DNA of 64,000 bases from Trichostrongylus colubriformis (GCA_963978905.1 OZ022256.1:31893426-31957425); one strand, 5' to 3'; shown: positions 1 to 10,411, counted from the stretch's first letter. Notes: generated by a model from the letters alone, not told the origin. Program-made: numbers and translations.

Positions 1-63
1 GCCGTATCCTCCTTCCCATTAGATAAATCGCTTTCTCCTCACCTTCCTCACACTCTTTCTCTC

Positions 64-80
64 GTTACCCCCCCCCCCCC
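64..80. repeat. Poly-C tract
   Basis: A homopolymeric C run lies in an otherwise T-rich stretch. The flanking 1-215 shows no gene I can support. Confidence 0.6.
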
Positions 81-269
81 AAACCCTCCTCGCTAACTTC
101 GGACTTTTCCTATACATTTGTGTCGCTGTCAATGTTTTTGATATGATTCATTATGTCTCTCTGCAGCTGAATCACTTTAACCGTAGAGCGTTGGACAAGG
201 ACAGCAAAGAATATTGTGTTCGAACCGGAAAGGAGCATCAAGATTCACCAGGTCAGTTATATTTCGCCT

Positions 270-500
270 GAATTCGATTTTTTAACACCTCGGGATCACA
301 TAATTGAGTCTCCCTCATGTTGGCGCTTCTGCCAACGACAGACTACGCTCTTTGATTTTGCGATCTGCGGTGTCGCAACTGCAGGCGGAGAAGAACTGAT
401 GGAATGGCGAAATCGCGGAGTCTGACGTCGGTCAGCAAAACTTCTTAGTCCTAAGACTGGATTAAAAACGCAGTTTTTTTACTTTTTTTGCACTTTTTTG
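270..500 (+). repeat. Dispersed repeat, left copy
   Basis: The block from the AACGACAGACTACGCTCTTTG motif through GTCTGACGTCG and a T-rich tail with TTGCAC resembles 63760-63985 in the same orientation. The two are clearly diverged. The small ORF at 216-425 lies inside it and is probably not a gene. Confidence 0.5.
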
Positions 501-923
501 CATGCGATCATTACTGATTGCTTTCCAATGCTAATTAGTAACGAGATTCTGGGAAGGGACCCAAATATCTGCAAGCATCTGATTGTGAAGTTCGCACTGG
601 GAAGGCAATGGTGGTCAAGTGGTGAGATCCTTTCAAAATTATGAAATTTCCATGGTATTCAGCTCACTGTCCCATATTTGGTTCTAACTTGTATTTGTGG
701 ATTGTTCTAGACTCTTTTCAACTTTCCACCTTTGCCCTCACTCCTGCAAGTAGTATCAAACATAGTTCGACCTACCCCAATGTACTAAGAAGGTGGTTTA
801 CCAGAATTGCAAATCTGGTAAAATTACTACGTTCTTTGCTTGATTATCAGTGTCAAGTTTTTTGCGACTCTTCGTAACTCATTCGATTTATCCTTCCTTG
901 AGCTCAGGGCAATCAAGCCTTAG

Positions 924-1109
924 AGGCATATTCCGCGCTCGCTATGGGTGGAGTAACCAATTGACTCTCCATTGGTTGTCGGCGGTTCGAAGGCGGTCTC
1001 TCCTCGCCCTATTGCCTGCAGTGGGGCGTGGACAGACCGCCTCCCAACCGCTGACAACCAATGGAGAGTCAATTGGTTACTCCACCCATAGCGAGCGCGG
1101 AATATGCCT
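924..1109. repeat. 186-bp fold-back (inverted repeat)
   Basis: Arms of about 76-78 bases (924-~999 and ~1034-1109) are near-perfect reverse complements around a ~34-base loop. The outer ends read AGGCATATTCCGCGCTCGC and its complement. This looks like a snap-back MITE. No clear target-site duplication was identified, so family assignment is open. The ORF at 850-1113 is an artefact of this palindrome. Confidence 0.85.
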
Positions 1110-2628
1110 TTAATGTAGGTTTACAGGCACTTGATGATCATATATTCCTTAGGGTATGCCGGCGTAAGTCCTTCATTTAGGAAGTTGAGGACTCAATATA
1201 CTGTACGATGATGCATACTCAGCGACGGCTCGTTATCACTTGGTCGACCCGAAACTAAGGCACTTCCGGTGGAGTTTGAGGCTTACGATCCTACTTACTG
1301 TTGCAGTGCTATGGGGCGTTCCCACCGAGCTATTAGTCCGTGGAATAGATGTAGGTCAGTGTAAAGGAGCCATAGCAGCTCGTTCAATGAAGGCGTCGTA
1401 ACTTCTCAGCATTAACCAAGAGCCACACTTACTTTTCGATAGAAGTCAAGGCTTATGTGGGTGCGGTAGAGGTGGTTGAGGATTGCACTCATCTATATTG
1501 GCGGTTTATGTGTTTGGTTTCCTCTCCTCATTCGCACTAATTTATGCGATTCCGCGTACAAGTAAACGACCTCGCAGAATCCCTTTCCCAAGGACTACTG
1601 AGGCGTGTCGGATTTTTGAACCTATTGTTCCTCAATAAGGAACGAAAGCAAGCACACAAGGCATTTAAGAACACTTTGTGGAACGAGGCTTCTCTCGGTG
1701 GTGATTGATTACTTCACTCATGCCGGTTGTCCACAGGCACGTAGTTCACCCGTAAATCTGAATTAATCGATCTAGGGATGGGGCTCTGTTTCAGTGCGCC
1801 AAGCTCCGGCTAATGGTGAGTTGACTTGGCGGCATTTAGGGCACGTCCACTTTTCTGCTCATCTGCCTCCCCCAACTTGGACTGTTCGTACCTGAAACCT
1901 CTGTAGTCAAATGTCACCACAAAGGCTAGGCGTGGAGTAGCAGGAATTCTTTGAAACGTGATCCTTTTGCCGACTGCCCTTCTCTTTACTGCTGCTTGCC
2001 ATGGTTAGCTTGGTTTTGCTTGGTCTCACAGATTGAAGTGGAAATAAGTGGAAGATTTGGACTATTTGGAGGATCGTAACATCCTTCAAGGAAAAAGAAT
2101 CGAATGCAAACTCGGAGCTGCTGGTCGTGGTATTGCGATTCACAGGAAACTGATGTTGGGGACTATGTTCCCACTATTTTCTCATCCCATTTTGCAAAAC
2201 ATCGTCTGCTTTGGTGGAGGAATTTGCTGAGCAGGTTTTCGCACAGTCCCTCATGACTGCAGTGGCAGTGAGCAGGTCAGGCTATAATCAGTTAGCGCAG
2301 AGTTCGAGTACGTGCGATGGGTTGTGGTAGTCCCCGGTCGAGCCTGCCTGTGTAGAACGGCTTCCATAGCGGTGTGAGGTTGTCTGTTGCCGTGCAGCAG
2401 GATGTCTTTATGGTGGACATGGAAGACCTTCAAGGAAGTTTCCTGGCATCCTCCGTCTTGTCCTCTATCCTCTGCCCCGTCCTTCTCCTACACGGCGCAA
2501 ATTCTCCGGGTACCTTTGGTAGCCTTATGCCACTGGTGCGATGCCGGGTGTTGCAGCGCCGTTCTGCGCCGAGCGGTGTTCATGTTCAAAGGTCGCTACC
2601 CCTACTATACATAATCGGCTAACGATAA
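1110..2628. other. No supported gene
   Basis: About 1.5 kb without a recognisable coding gene, RNA gene or clear repeat. Short ORFs (for example 1907-2143 minus, 2251-2433 minus, 2374-2622 plus) overlap each other on different frames and show no family motif. Confidence 0.5.
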
Positions 2629-2662
2629 GTATGTCTGTCTGTGTGTCTGTGTGTGTGTTTGT
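2629..2662 (+). repeat. TGTC/TG-rich microsatellite
   Basis: A simple TGTCTG/TGTG tract lies immediately upstream of the ~140-bp minisatellite, probably part of the same repeat family. Confidence 0.6.
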
Positions 2663-2663
2663 C

Positions 2664-3290
2664 ACGAAATTCATATCTCGCGACGCAGTAGAGCTGGGGC
2701 CCTGATTTTTTAAAGTAATATAGGGGGTAGTAAGGGAACATCAATGGTGGGGGAAAGGAAGTGATAGCAACGGATAAGGGCGGATAAGGAGCCTCGAAAG
2801 GCTAGTGGCAGGAAAGTCATATCTTGCGTCGCAGTGGAGCTGGGACCCTGATTTTATAGTGATATAGTGGGTGGTAAGGGAACATCAATGGTGGGGGAAC
2901 GGAAGTGATAGCATCTGATAAGGGCTATAAGGAGCCTCGAAAGGTAATGGCGGGGAATTCATATCTCGCGACGCAGTAGAGCTGGGGCCTTGATTTTTTA
3001 AAGTGATATAGGGGGTAGTAAGGGAACATCAGTGGTGGGGGAACGGAAGTGACAGCAACTGATAAGGAGCCCCGAAAGGCTATTGGCGGGGAATTCATAT
3101 CTCGCGTCGCAGTGCAGCTGGGACCGTTATTTTATAGTGATATAGGGGGTGGTAAGGGAACATCAATGGTGGGGAAACAGAAGTGATAGCAACTGATAAG
3201 GGCTGATAAGGAGCCTCGAAAGGCGAATGGCGGGAAATTGATATCTCGCGTCGCAGTGGAGCTGGGACTGATTTTTTAAAGTAAGATGGG
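2664..3290 (+). repeat. Minisatellite, ~140-bp unit, 4+ copies
   Basis: The motif ATATCTCGCG (or ATCTTGCG) followed by a CGCAG block and GAGCTGGG recurs near 2672, 2817, 2957, 3102 and 3241, giving a period of about 140-145 bp. Each unit ends with GATAAGGAGCC(T/C)CGAAAGGC. Copies differ by small indels. ORFs crossing it are shadows. Confidence 0.85.
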
Positions 3291-3328
3291 TGGTGATCTA
3301 CTACTGTAGGTAAGCTCCGCCCACGGTG

Positions 3329-3705
3329 GGCGGGGCGTGCACTGAAATGTTTCGTTTTCAGACCGAAAATTGTGAATTGGGTTTCAATGTGCTCCAAACG
3401 TGGGGGGAAGATGGATTTAGGTTAGCGATGAGTTTCTGAAGGTCAAGAAAGAATTCTGGGCACAGTGGCGGAGTGTTTGTGGGGTTGGGCGGAGCTTGGA
3501 CATTACATGATAAACGATCTGTAGAGATGGGGACAAGTTTGCGATGGGTAGGGCATGGCACAAGGAGTAAAGACCATACGTTGACCAAGTCAAGCGTGCA
3601 TTGAAATGTTCTGTTTTTAGATCGAAAATTGTTAACTAGGTCCCTGTGTGCCCCAAACGTTGGGAGAAGATGGCCTTATTCCAGCGACGAGTTTCTGACA
3701 TAAGA
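3329..3705 (+). repeat. Two-copy tandem duplication (~260 bp unit)
   Basis: A segment starting CGTGCACTGAAATGTT near 3336 recurs near 3595, and both continue through GACCGAAAATTGT or GATCGAAAATTGT, CCCAAACG or CCAAACG and GACGAGTTTCTGA or GATGAGTTTCTGA. Divergence is substantial, so this is an old duplication. Confidence 0.65.
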
Positions 3706-4543
3706 TTTTTTCTGGATAACCAGTTGGTTGGCCCACACTACTGCGCGCGATTCATGTCTACGTGCAAAATGGGTTCAATGAAAAGCGACTTATCTATATT
3801 ACTGCCGAAAGCTTTCTTATCACGTCACCTCTATTGCTTCTTTGCAATCTGAAAGCTCAGCTGAAAGCAGAGGAAGGAAAAATCCTTTCAATTCCGTAAA
3901 CAACGGTGATCATGTCGATCAAACCATTTTGCACAACATCGCCATGAATCGCGCACAGTAGTGTGAGCCGGCCAACTGGTAAGAGGTAACTTACTCGCAC
4001 AAAAGAATTAAGATACCATGGTAGAGAAGGAAAAATTCGCTGGAATGACGTATCACTATGTCCCCCGATAAAAAACGTGGTGTTTAAATGAATCTATGAT
4101 GGGTTCTTCCTCTCCAGCATATTATGTTTCAGTCTCACACAGAACACGAGTGACCAGATTGAGCACTGTAAACCATAAGAGTAAGATGTCGTAGTAATTG
4201 CTCGAGGTACCCCTTTTCGCTTTAGGGCCGCTCAAGTCGCCGCGCAAACAAAGGTCGAGCTTGGCCCACCTCCCCTCCTCCCTTCGCGATCGTAGCAGAA
4301 GCTACTAATCGATCGGGGGGCAGTCTTTATCCACACATTGCCCGACACTTGTGCAGGTAGGTGGGCAAGCAGACGGATCAGAGTACATCACTGCGGTCTC
4401 AGTAGGTCATCGCTAAACGCGAATCGCCTCGCCGTGCCCGTTCAATGCTCTCTGCAAACTGTAACGGTCCGTAGAGGGTCCAGTCAAGAATTCGTTGGTG
4501 CCGAACGGATTCGCGCAGCCGTGTCATCAGTGGGAACCCACTC
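3706..4543. other. No supported gene
   Basis: The stretch upstream of the BEL/Pao element has no recognisable gene. The ORF at 4338-4655 runs from unique DNA into the LTR and shows no family motif. Confidence 0.45.
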
Positions 4544-4786
4544 TATCGTCGTCTATCACGACGATGCCAGTCCATCGTCGTCTCGTTGTCTGAGACGACG
4601 TTCTATGCGGGCGTCCGTACTTATGATCCACAGGGTCAACGGCCTCACAAGATAGTAGGCCTCTTTCGCTTCTTTTCCAACGTCACGAGCAAGACGTTGG
4701 TTTGCTCTTCTTACCTGTCCCTATCAGATAAATATATTATCATCTCGTCTATTCTGCCTCATAATAAAATCCACTGAACCGCCACA
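4544..4786 (+). repeat. Left LTR (probably 5'-truncated)
   Basis: Matches 8384-8626 with a single visible substitution and ends CCGCCACA. The right LTR probably starts at TGTATC (8330) just after the purine tract. The ~54 bases between there and 8384 are not present upstream of 4544, so this LTR seems to have lost its 5' edge. Confidence 0.75.
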
Positions 4787-4990
4787 TTTTTGGTGCATCG
4801 GCCGAATTCAGCCGATTATCTATTTCTCATTCTATCTACTATCCTTATTCCTATTCTTTCTTTCCAATTTTCTTGTTTCGAATAATATTCGTTTCATACA
4901 ATTTCCTTACCAATTTCGAAGTTCTCTAGTATTAATTGGCAAATTTTTTTCACAAGTTCAAATAAATTCAACGCACTAAAATATAAAAAA

Positions 4991-7471
4991 ATGGCACTCC
5001 ATTTCCATAGAACTCCCATTATGCTCAGCGCAACGACGCTCAAAAATTTAGTGGCACGCTATCAAAGCTACACAAAGATTGTAGAATTTAGCACCACTGA
5101 TGAGGAAACCTACGACAAATGTAGGACCACCATCGCTCTATTAGAGAGCGGCATAAGGCAGATAAGAAATGGCAGGGAACATTTACAAAATCTGTATAAT
5201 GAGATAAGGGACGATTATATGAACTGCAAAAATAAGTCCGAGAAAAAGGACATTATGGCAGAAATAGAGCAAATAGAAGACGAATCAAAAATCCAGCCGA
5301 CCATAGCAGAGGCGAATGAGATAATATACATGCTCACTGCTAGGCTAGACGAATCTAAATGTGCGGAGGATAGATTAGCCATAAAACTTGGCTACACCAC
5401 GTACAGAGCCACTGGGAGCAATGACCCCAACGGATCAACCCTCAGTAATATCGCCCTGGAAACTGAAGGAGGATCGCAAACTAGACCTCCGATATCTGTC
5501 CAGGATGAACCAACTACATCGAAGCCAACGCGCCGCTCGATTAAGGCTCCTCAAGCCTCCCTGCCTAAATTTTATGGCAAGGCGGAGGAGTTTTCCGAAT
5601 TTTGGGCAGTCTATAAGACCCTAGTCCATGATTGCGATGAATTGCAAATCATCGAAAAAATCATCCTTTTGAGAGAATGCCTCGAAGGTAGGGCAAAAAT
5701 GGTAATACAGGGGATCCAACCTTTACCGGAAAACTACGACTGGACGGTAGAAACCCTTCACGAAACCTACTGCGACTACACCGCCAATAGGTCAAAAATA
5801 ATTCACAATCTAGTCTCACTCATCCCAGCAAGTGATGAAGCAGAAAGCTGCTCTATAACCTTTGAAAACATTCAAGTCCTTGTGAACCAAATGGTGTCCG
5901 CAGGATACGATGTGAGAAAAACCTGTGACCCAATGTGGTGCGAGACGATTCTGGCCAAATTCCCACGGGAAATCGTTAAGCCTGTACTTATAGCAAGCCA
6001 GGCAACGGCAAATTTACCCATCAAGGAACTCTTGGGCTATCTTAAAAAGGAAATAGCCGCTAAGTGCTATGTGGAAAATAGGCTGGGTCATGCTGAGCGC
6101 AGACCGGGCTACGAACATGCTAATAAAGTGAACTCAAGTCACTGGCAAAATGCCCGACCCAATCGCAACGAAGACTGCATATTCTGCCATAGGCGACATC
6201 TGTTCACGGCGTGCCGAGCGGTTACAAATCAAAACAGTCGTCGTGAAGTATTGAAGAAAGAGAACCGTTATTGGAAATGTTTCTCTTCACAACATAATAG
6301 CTTTGACTGCGAAAAGGCAGATTGTATTCATTGTGGACAAAACTACCACGCATCACTATGCTTCAGAAAAGATCAAATGTCGACAAGGGGGCAAAACCAT
6401 CTTTGTAATCCATACTATGATAGGGAGATGAACGCTCGAGGTTTCGATCAAGGAAACACCAGAGCAGAGCAATCATCGTTCAGACCCGTGCGCAACCACA
6501 GCGCCAACAATAACAGTGGTTTTGAGGCTCATAAAGGCTTCAACAATCACAGAAAGTTTTCAAGCAACACCCACATGAGGACAGAAGTGCCTCAAGCCAA
6601 AGAGGAGAACCTTGCCACCTCTCAGCTGGTATTAATGACTGCTGAAGGCAACCTTTGGAACTTTAGGAAGCAATCCTATGAAAAGGTTCTTTTCTTCTTC
6701 GATTCAGGGGCGCAAAAAACCCTCATAGAGGAAGACGTAGCCCACCAGTTTGGCCTTCCAAAAGTGAAGACAGAAATCTGTACCATGTCAGGCATTGGGG
6801 GCCACGTCGAAAAATTCGAAAGCCACATAGTAGCAACGAAAGTATGTTCTGCTTTTGGCGAAGAAATAGAACTTCAAATCCAGACAAAGCCCATACTCAC
6901 AAACGGCTTTGCGAGTGTCAAACTCACCGAGCCGGACATTGTTTTCCTAAAAGAAAGTAACATCTGTCTGGCTAATTCCAAATTGCGGGGAGAACACCAA
7001 ACTCCTCACATACTAGTTGGCTTGGATTACTACCACGAGCTGGTACTGGGTCCAAATCACACTCAGGAAACACCTTCAGGGTTACATATCGTAAGAACAA
7101 TATTTGGTCCCGCAGTGTACGGCAAGGGGTCAACAATGGCATCGCACACAACGTGCAATGTCAGCACTACCAGTAATTTCTGGTATGGAATGACCACGTC
7201 TCACGAAAATGGTGGGCATAACTCTTGTGACAAGTTGAGACCTATAATGGGTGAACGAGTTGCCAGAACAACCCGTTGCCCAACAGAACTCCTACGAGAA
7301 AACGAGCCCTTCCCCTTCTCAAAAGGGAAGAATAGTAAGAAAGAAAGGGACGACTTTCCATATAATCGCAAAGTTAAGCGAAAGCAGAAACGGACAGATC
7401 AAGGGAAAACCTCGCCTGAGGGTAGCTGGCCTAATAACGATTTTCACGTAAATCGTAGAGTTCGCCGATAG
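4991..7471 (+). CDS. BEL/Pao gag-protease polyprotein
   Basis: An 826-residue ORF. Residues about 1-125 are charged and helix-rich, typical of a gag N-terminus. Residues ~185-370 match the BEL gag-like region (LPKFYGKAEEFSEFW, LLRECLEGRAKMVIQG). Two Cys/His clusters follow at ~400-465 (CIFCHRRHLFTAC and CIHCGQNYHASLC), zinc-knuckle-like. The aspartic protease has the FFFDSGAQKTLI active site near residue 570-580. Family members continue into RT, RNase H and integrase. Here the ORF stops after a basic tail, and another frame around 7340-7440 weakly resembles an integrase C-terminal end. An internal deletion with frameshift is therefore likely. Confidence 0.85.
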   Translation: MALHFHRTPIMLSATTLKNLVARYQSYTKIVEFSTTDEETYDKCRTTIALLESGIRQIRNGREHLQNLYNEIRDDYMNCKNKSEKKDIMAEIEQIEDESKIQPTIAEANEIIYMLTARLDESKCAEDRLAIKLGYTTYRATGSNDPNGSTLSNIALETEGGSQTRPPISVQDEPTTSKPTRRSIKAPQASLPKFYGKAEEFSEFWAVYKTLVHDCDELQIIEKIILLRECLEGRAKMVIQGIQPLPENYDWTVETLHETYCDYTANRSKIIHNLVSLIPASDEAESCSITFENIQVLVNQMVSAGYDVRKTCDPMWCETILAKFPREIVKPVLIASQATANLPIKELLGYLKKEIAAKCYVENRLGHAERRPGYEHANKVNSSHWQNARPNRNEDCIFCHRRHLFTACRAVTNQNSRREVLKKENRYWKCFSSQHNSFDCEKADCIHCGQNYHASLCFRKDQMSTRGQNHLCNPYYDREMNARGFDQGNTRAEQSSFRPVRNHSANNNSGFEAHKGFNNHRKFSSNTHMRTEVPQAKEENLATSQLVLMTAEGNLWNFRKQSYEKVLFFFDSGAQKTLIEEDVAHQFGLPKVKTEICTMSGIGGHVEKFESHIVATKVCSAFGEEIELQIQTKPILTNGFASVKLTEPDIVFLKESNICLANSKLRGEHQTPHILVGLDYYHELVLGPNHTQETPSGLHIVRTIFGPAVYGKGSTMASHTTCNVSTTSNFWYGMTTSHENGGHNSCDKLRPIMGERVARTTRCPTELLRENEPFPFSKGKNSKKERDDFPYNRKVKRKQKRTDQGKTSPEGSWPNNDFHVNRRVRR

Positions 7472-7606
7472 CCCAGTAAGGTCAATGAAAACTGTGTTTT
7501 ACCGCAGGAGGTTCCTCGCACTCCTCGCTCAACAACTCCCTCGGAAGTCAACTATGAGCAACACAGAAAAGGTGCCAGGAGACCCTTACCCCCTTCCCAC
7601 AGCTCC

Positions 7607-8359
7607 GTGATCTGGAGCCCTGGATTGCCGATATCCAGTCTTGACAGACTATATCCGAACAAGAACGTAACGCACCATGGGCAGCATGGCAGAGCAAGCC
7701 CCTGCGCCTCTGCGTCCACAGACACACACATAAAAACTAGTCAACTCGCTTTAATTACTTATCAGTTACGTTTATTATTATCTTACTATCACTATTTTAT
7801 CTTATTCTCATTAAGAAAAGAAGCATGCAAAACAATTCATAAATTAATCAATGCACTCAATCAGTGTCGTGCCAACTCTTCAAAATTAGGTCAAGCCCAC
7901 CTCGCTGGGGTAACGACCCCACATTCATCGGCTTGGGGCTGGTGGTCGTCGATCGGCCAGAATGCATGGCGGTTGCAGTGCTTCAGGGGAGCAAAAGTGC
8001 CAAAACATAGGCGGAAATGGGGCATTTCACGGCTCCGTATATGGCATGGGTTTGCAGGCAGGTCTAGCACGGCAACGCCGTCCTCTTCAGGGCGTATATG
8101 CGTGATCTTCTTGATCTTTCTATTCTTCATCATCTCATATCATGCCCATTTTGCTTACTCAATAACCAGTCGTGAATTACTAATCCTATCTATTTTCACC
8201 ACAAACGCCAACTTCCGTCCTGCTCCCTCAATCGTCGTCGAGCCACAACCTTCAATCGCACCCAGCCACCGCCAACATGAACCATCCAGCACCATCAACT
8301 TACCTCCACTAGTGATGAAAAGAAGAAGATGTATCTCCCGCTATTTCATATATGTGTAA
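7607..8359 (+). CDS. Uncharacterised ORF in the 3' part of the BEL element
   Basis: A 250-residue open frame between the gag-protease stop and the right LTR. It has a hydrophobic stretch (ICVIFLIFLFFIISYHAHF) but no match I recognise to RT, integrase or envelope. Its end lies inside the probable LTR. It may be chance reading through remnant sequence. An identical copy lies at 15884-16636. Confidence 0.2.
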   Translation: MIWSPGLPISSLDRLYPNKNVTHHGQHGRASPCASASTDTHIKTSQLALITYQLRLLLSYYHYFILFSLRKEACKTIHKLINALNQCRANSSKLGQAHLAGVTTPHSSAWGWWSSIGQNAWRLQCFRGAKVPKHRRKWGISRLRIWHGFAGRSSTATPSSSGRICVIFLIFLFFIISYHAHFAYSITSRELLILSIFTTNANFRPAPSIVVEPQPSIAPSHRQHEPSSTINLPPLVMKRRRCISRYFIYV

Positions 8360-8626
8360 CTGTAAACTCCGTCGCCGGCGGAGTATCGTCGTCTATCATG
8401 ACGATGCCAGTCCATCGTCGTCTCGTTGTCTGAGACGACGTTCTATGCGGGCGTCCGTACTTATGATCCACAGGGTCAACGGCCTCACAAGATAGTAGGC
8501 CTCTTTCGCTTCTTTTCCAACGTCACGAGCAAGACGTTGGTTTGCTCTTCTTACCTGTCCCTATCAGATAAATATATTATCATCTCGTCTATTCTGCCTC
8601 ATAATAAAATCCACTGAACCGCCACA
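8330..8626 (+). repeat. Right LTR of BEL/Pao element
   Basis: Starts TGTATC directly after a purine tract (GAAAAGAAGAAGA) and ends CACA. It shares 243 bp with the left LTR. It contains AATAAA-type sequence (ATAATAAAATCC near 8601). Confidence 0.7.
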
Positions 8627-8896
8627 CACTCGCACACCTGAGGAAAGGTTCGTCCCCGCATGATCGTATCCTTAGTAGAGCACAGCGGTTAGTCACAACT
8701 GTGGGCAATAACCGTGGTATCCCGTTGGTCTGTAACACTGCCGCTTTTACCTCCCCTGCCTCGTCTGCCTCGAAAGTAAATTTCGGACCCGGACCTCAAT
8801 GGGTAATTCCCTTCTTTTCCCATCGGCAAGTCATAAGAAGAGTGTCTCGTGCCTTTGAAATCACTAATAGATGCTTGATAAATAACTGAAAACTGT
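8627..8896. other. Junction between LTR and SL1 satellite
   Basis: About 270 bases unrelated to the LTR or the SL1 repeat. No gene is supported here. Confidence 0.4.
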
Positions 8897-8918
8897 GAAA
8901 CCTCTCCTAACAGGAGAG
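8897..8918 (+). pseudogene. Truncated SL1 RNA gene (3' hairpin only)
   Basis: The terminal hairpin CCTCTCCTAACAGGAGAG is present, but the leader exon, donor site and stem II are missing upstream. The loop differs (TAACA instead of TGACA). Confidence 0.7.
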
Positions 8919-9312
8919 AAAAAGCGCGAGAAAATGGTTTGAAAGACCCCTGTTTTGGCGAAAAATCGATCGACCCACTGTTTTGGCGAAAAATCGATCG
9001 ATTGGCCTGCATTGCTTATGCAGTATGCTCATTACTCTTCATATGAGTTCGATTTTGTTCAGAATCATTCTATTTTAGCGTATTTTGAAATTATTGCGAA
9101 ATTGTCCAAGATAATCATTTTCATTCAATTACGAGGGCTTGTCTCTGAGTAAGTGGACGTTTTTGGGTGATTTGTATCATGCCAAACCTACTAGGAAAGG
9201 TATTCCCCATAGTACCATATGGGCCCATAGTATCATGTGGGAAACCCTCCTAGTAGTATAAACGAGAAATGTTTCATAATCTAGTTCCGCACAGCTGTCC
9301 GCAATCAGCGTC

Positions 9313-9404
9313 GGTTTAATTACCCAAATTTGAGGTACTTTTGAGATCCGACTCGATTTCTATCGTGGTCAGAAAAATTTTGGAAACCTCTCCTGACAGG
9401 AGAG
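9313..9404 (+). ncRNA. SL1 RNA gene, variant leader (G16A)
   Basis: The spliced-leader RNA is ~92 nt. The leader exon (9313-9334) matches SL1 except position 16, reading CCAAATTTGAG. A GT donor follows directly, then stem II, an Sm-like site AAATTTTGG and the 3' hairpin CTCTCCTGACAGGAGAG. In nematodes this RNA donates its 5' exon to mRNAs by trans-splicing. Whether this variant is expressed is unknown. Confidence 0.85.
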
Positions 9405-9742
9405 AAAGATTGCGAAGTAATGGTGTCGAAACAACTGTTTTGGCGAAAAATCGATCGACCAACTGTTTTGGCGAAAAATCGATCGATTGGCCTGCATTGC
9501 TTATGCAATATGCTCATTACTCTTCATATGAGTTCGATTTTGTTCAGAATCATTCTGTTTTAGCGTATTTTGAAATTATTGCGAAATTGTCCAAGATAAT
9601 CATTTTCATTCAATTACGAGGGCTTGTCTCTGAGTAAGTGGACGTTTTTGGGTGATTTGTATCATGCCAAACCTACTAGGAAAGGTATTCCCCATAGTAC
9701 CATATGGGCCCATAGTATCATGTGGGAAACCCTCCTAGTAGT

Positions 9743-9764
9743 ATAAACGAGAAATGTTTCATAA
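9743..9764 (+). promoter_or_regulatory. Candidate SL RNA promoter element (PSE)
   Basis: The block ATAAACG...ATG(T/C)TTCATAA sits at -55 to -34 from the leader start. It is conserved at the same distance in both repeat subfamilies, although the rest of the spacer differs. Position and conservation fit the proximal sequence element of snRNA-type genes. This is inferred. Confidence 0.55.
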
Positions 9765-9797
9765 TCTAGTTCCGCACAGCTGTCCGCAATCAGCGTC

Positions 9798-9889
9798 GGT
9801 TTAATTACCCAAGTTTGAGGTACTTTTAAGATCCGACTCGATTTCTATCGTGGTCAGAAAAATTTTGGAAACCTCTCCTGACAGGAGAG
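9798..9889 (+). ncRNA. SL1 RNA gene, canonical leader (subfamily A)
   Basis: The leader at 9798-9819 begins GGTTTAATTACCC and ends AAGTTTGAG, identical to nematode SL1. Donor GT, Sm-like site AATTTTGG and terminal hairpin are intact. Confidence 0.93.
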
Positions 9890-10002
9890 AAAGATTGCGA
9901 AGTAATGGTGTCGAAACAACTGTTTTGGCGAAAAATCGATCGACCAACTGTTTTGGCGAAAAATCGATCGATTGGCCTGCATTGCTTATGCAATATGCTA
10001 AT

Positions 10003-10411
10003 CGAACATAATAAAAATTCATGAAACACTTACTTGATGAAGTTGCACGAAAATATCACATATTAGCCCGACCAAGCAAGAGCTTCCTGAACAGCCGTCA
10101 ATCGCATTTCTGCAATGACAGAAAGTAAAATAGCATCAAACGAACTATGGTTCAAAACATACGTACATAACATAACAGCATAAACAGCGTACATAGCATA
10201 ACAACACAAACATACAAATCAATAATAATATTAAGAAAAAATCAATTGATTTGATAAAAATCGAACTTAATATAAATCCATGAAACACTCACTTGATGAA
10301 ATTGCACGAAAATATCACAAATTTGCCCGAACAAGCAAGAGCCTCATAAACAGCAGCCAATCGCATTACTGCAATGACAAAAAGTAAAATAGCATCAAAG
10401 GAACTATGGTT
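10003..10411 (+). repeat. Two-copy direct repeat (256-bp offset)
   Basis: 10003-10155 and 10259-10411 share a ~153-bp block (ATCGAAC..., CACTTGATGAA, GCACGAAAATATCAC, AAAGTAAAATAGCATCAAA) with roughly one difference per ten bases. The AT-rich DNA shows no gene. Confidence 0.75.

Larger units (their letters stand above)
4544..8626 (+). mobile_element. BEL/Pao-type LTR retrotransposon, internally deleted
   Basis: The element has two near-identical LTR segments (4544-4786 and 8384-8626, one difference seen at 4559/8399), a gag-protease ORF and a purine-rich tract before the right LTR (8316-8328). The internal region is only about 3.6 kb. Reverse transcriptase, RNase H and most of the integrase are absent, so the copy is non-autonomous. 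A candidate primer-binding site follows the left LTR (TGGTGCATCGGCCG near 4792). High LTR identity suggests recent insertion or gene conversion. Confidence 0.85.
8897..9990 (+). repeat. SL1 repeat, subfamily A (~485-bp unit)
   Basis: Starts with an orphan SL1 3' hairpin (8901-8918) lacking the leader exon, then holds two units with SL1 genes at 9313 and 9798 (485 bp apart). Each spacer carries a doubled motif, CTGTTTTGGCGAAAAATCG followed by ATCGA, in tandem. Spacer sequence differs clearly from the array at 18-25 kb, although the promoter-proximal and RNA parts are conserved. The array is cut at ~9990 by unrelated AT-rich DNA. Confidence 0.88.

Noticed and set aside
7251..7451. Separate 66-residue gene
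   Set aside because: It overlaps the BEL ORF in another frame; at most it is a leftover of the integrase C-terminus.
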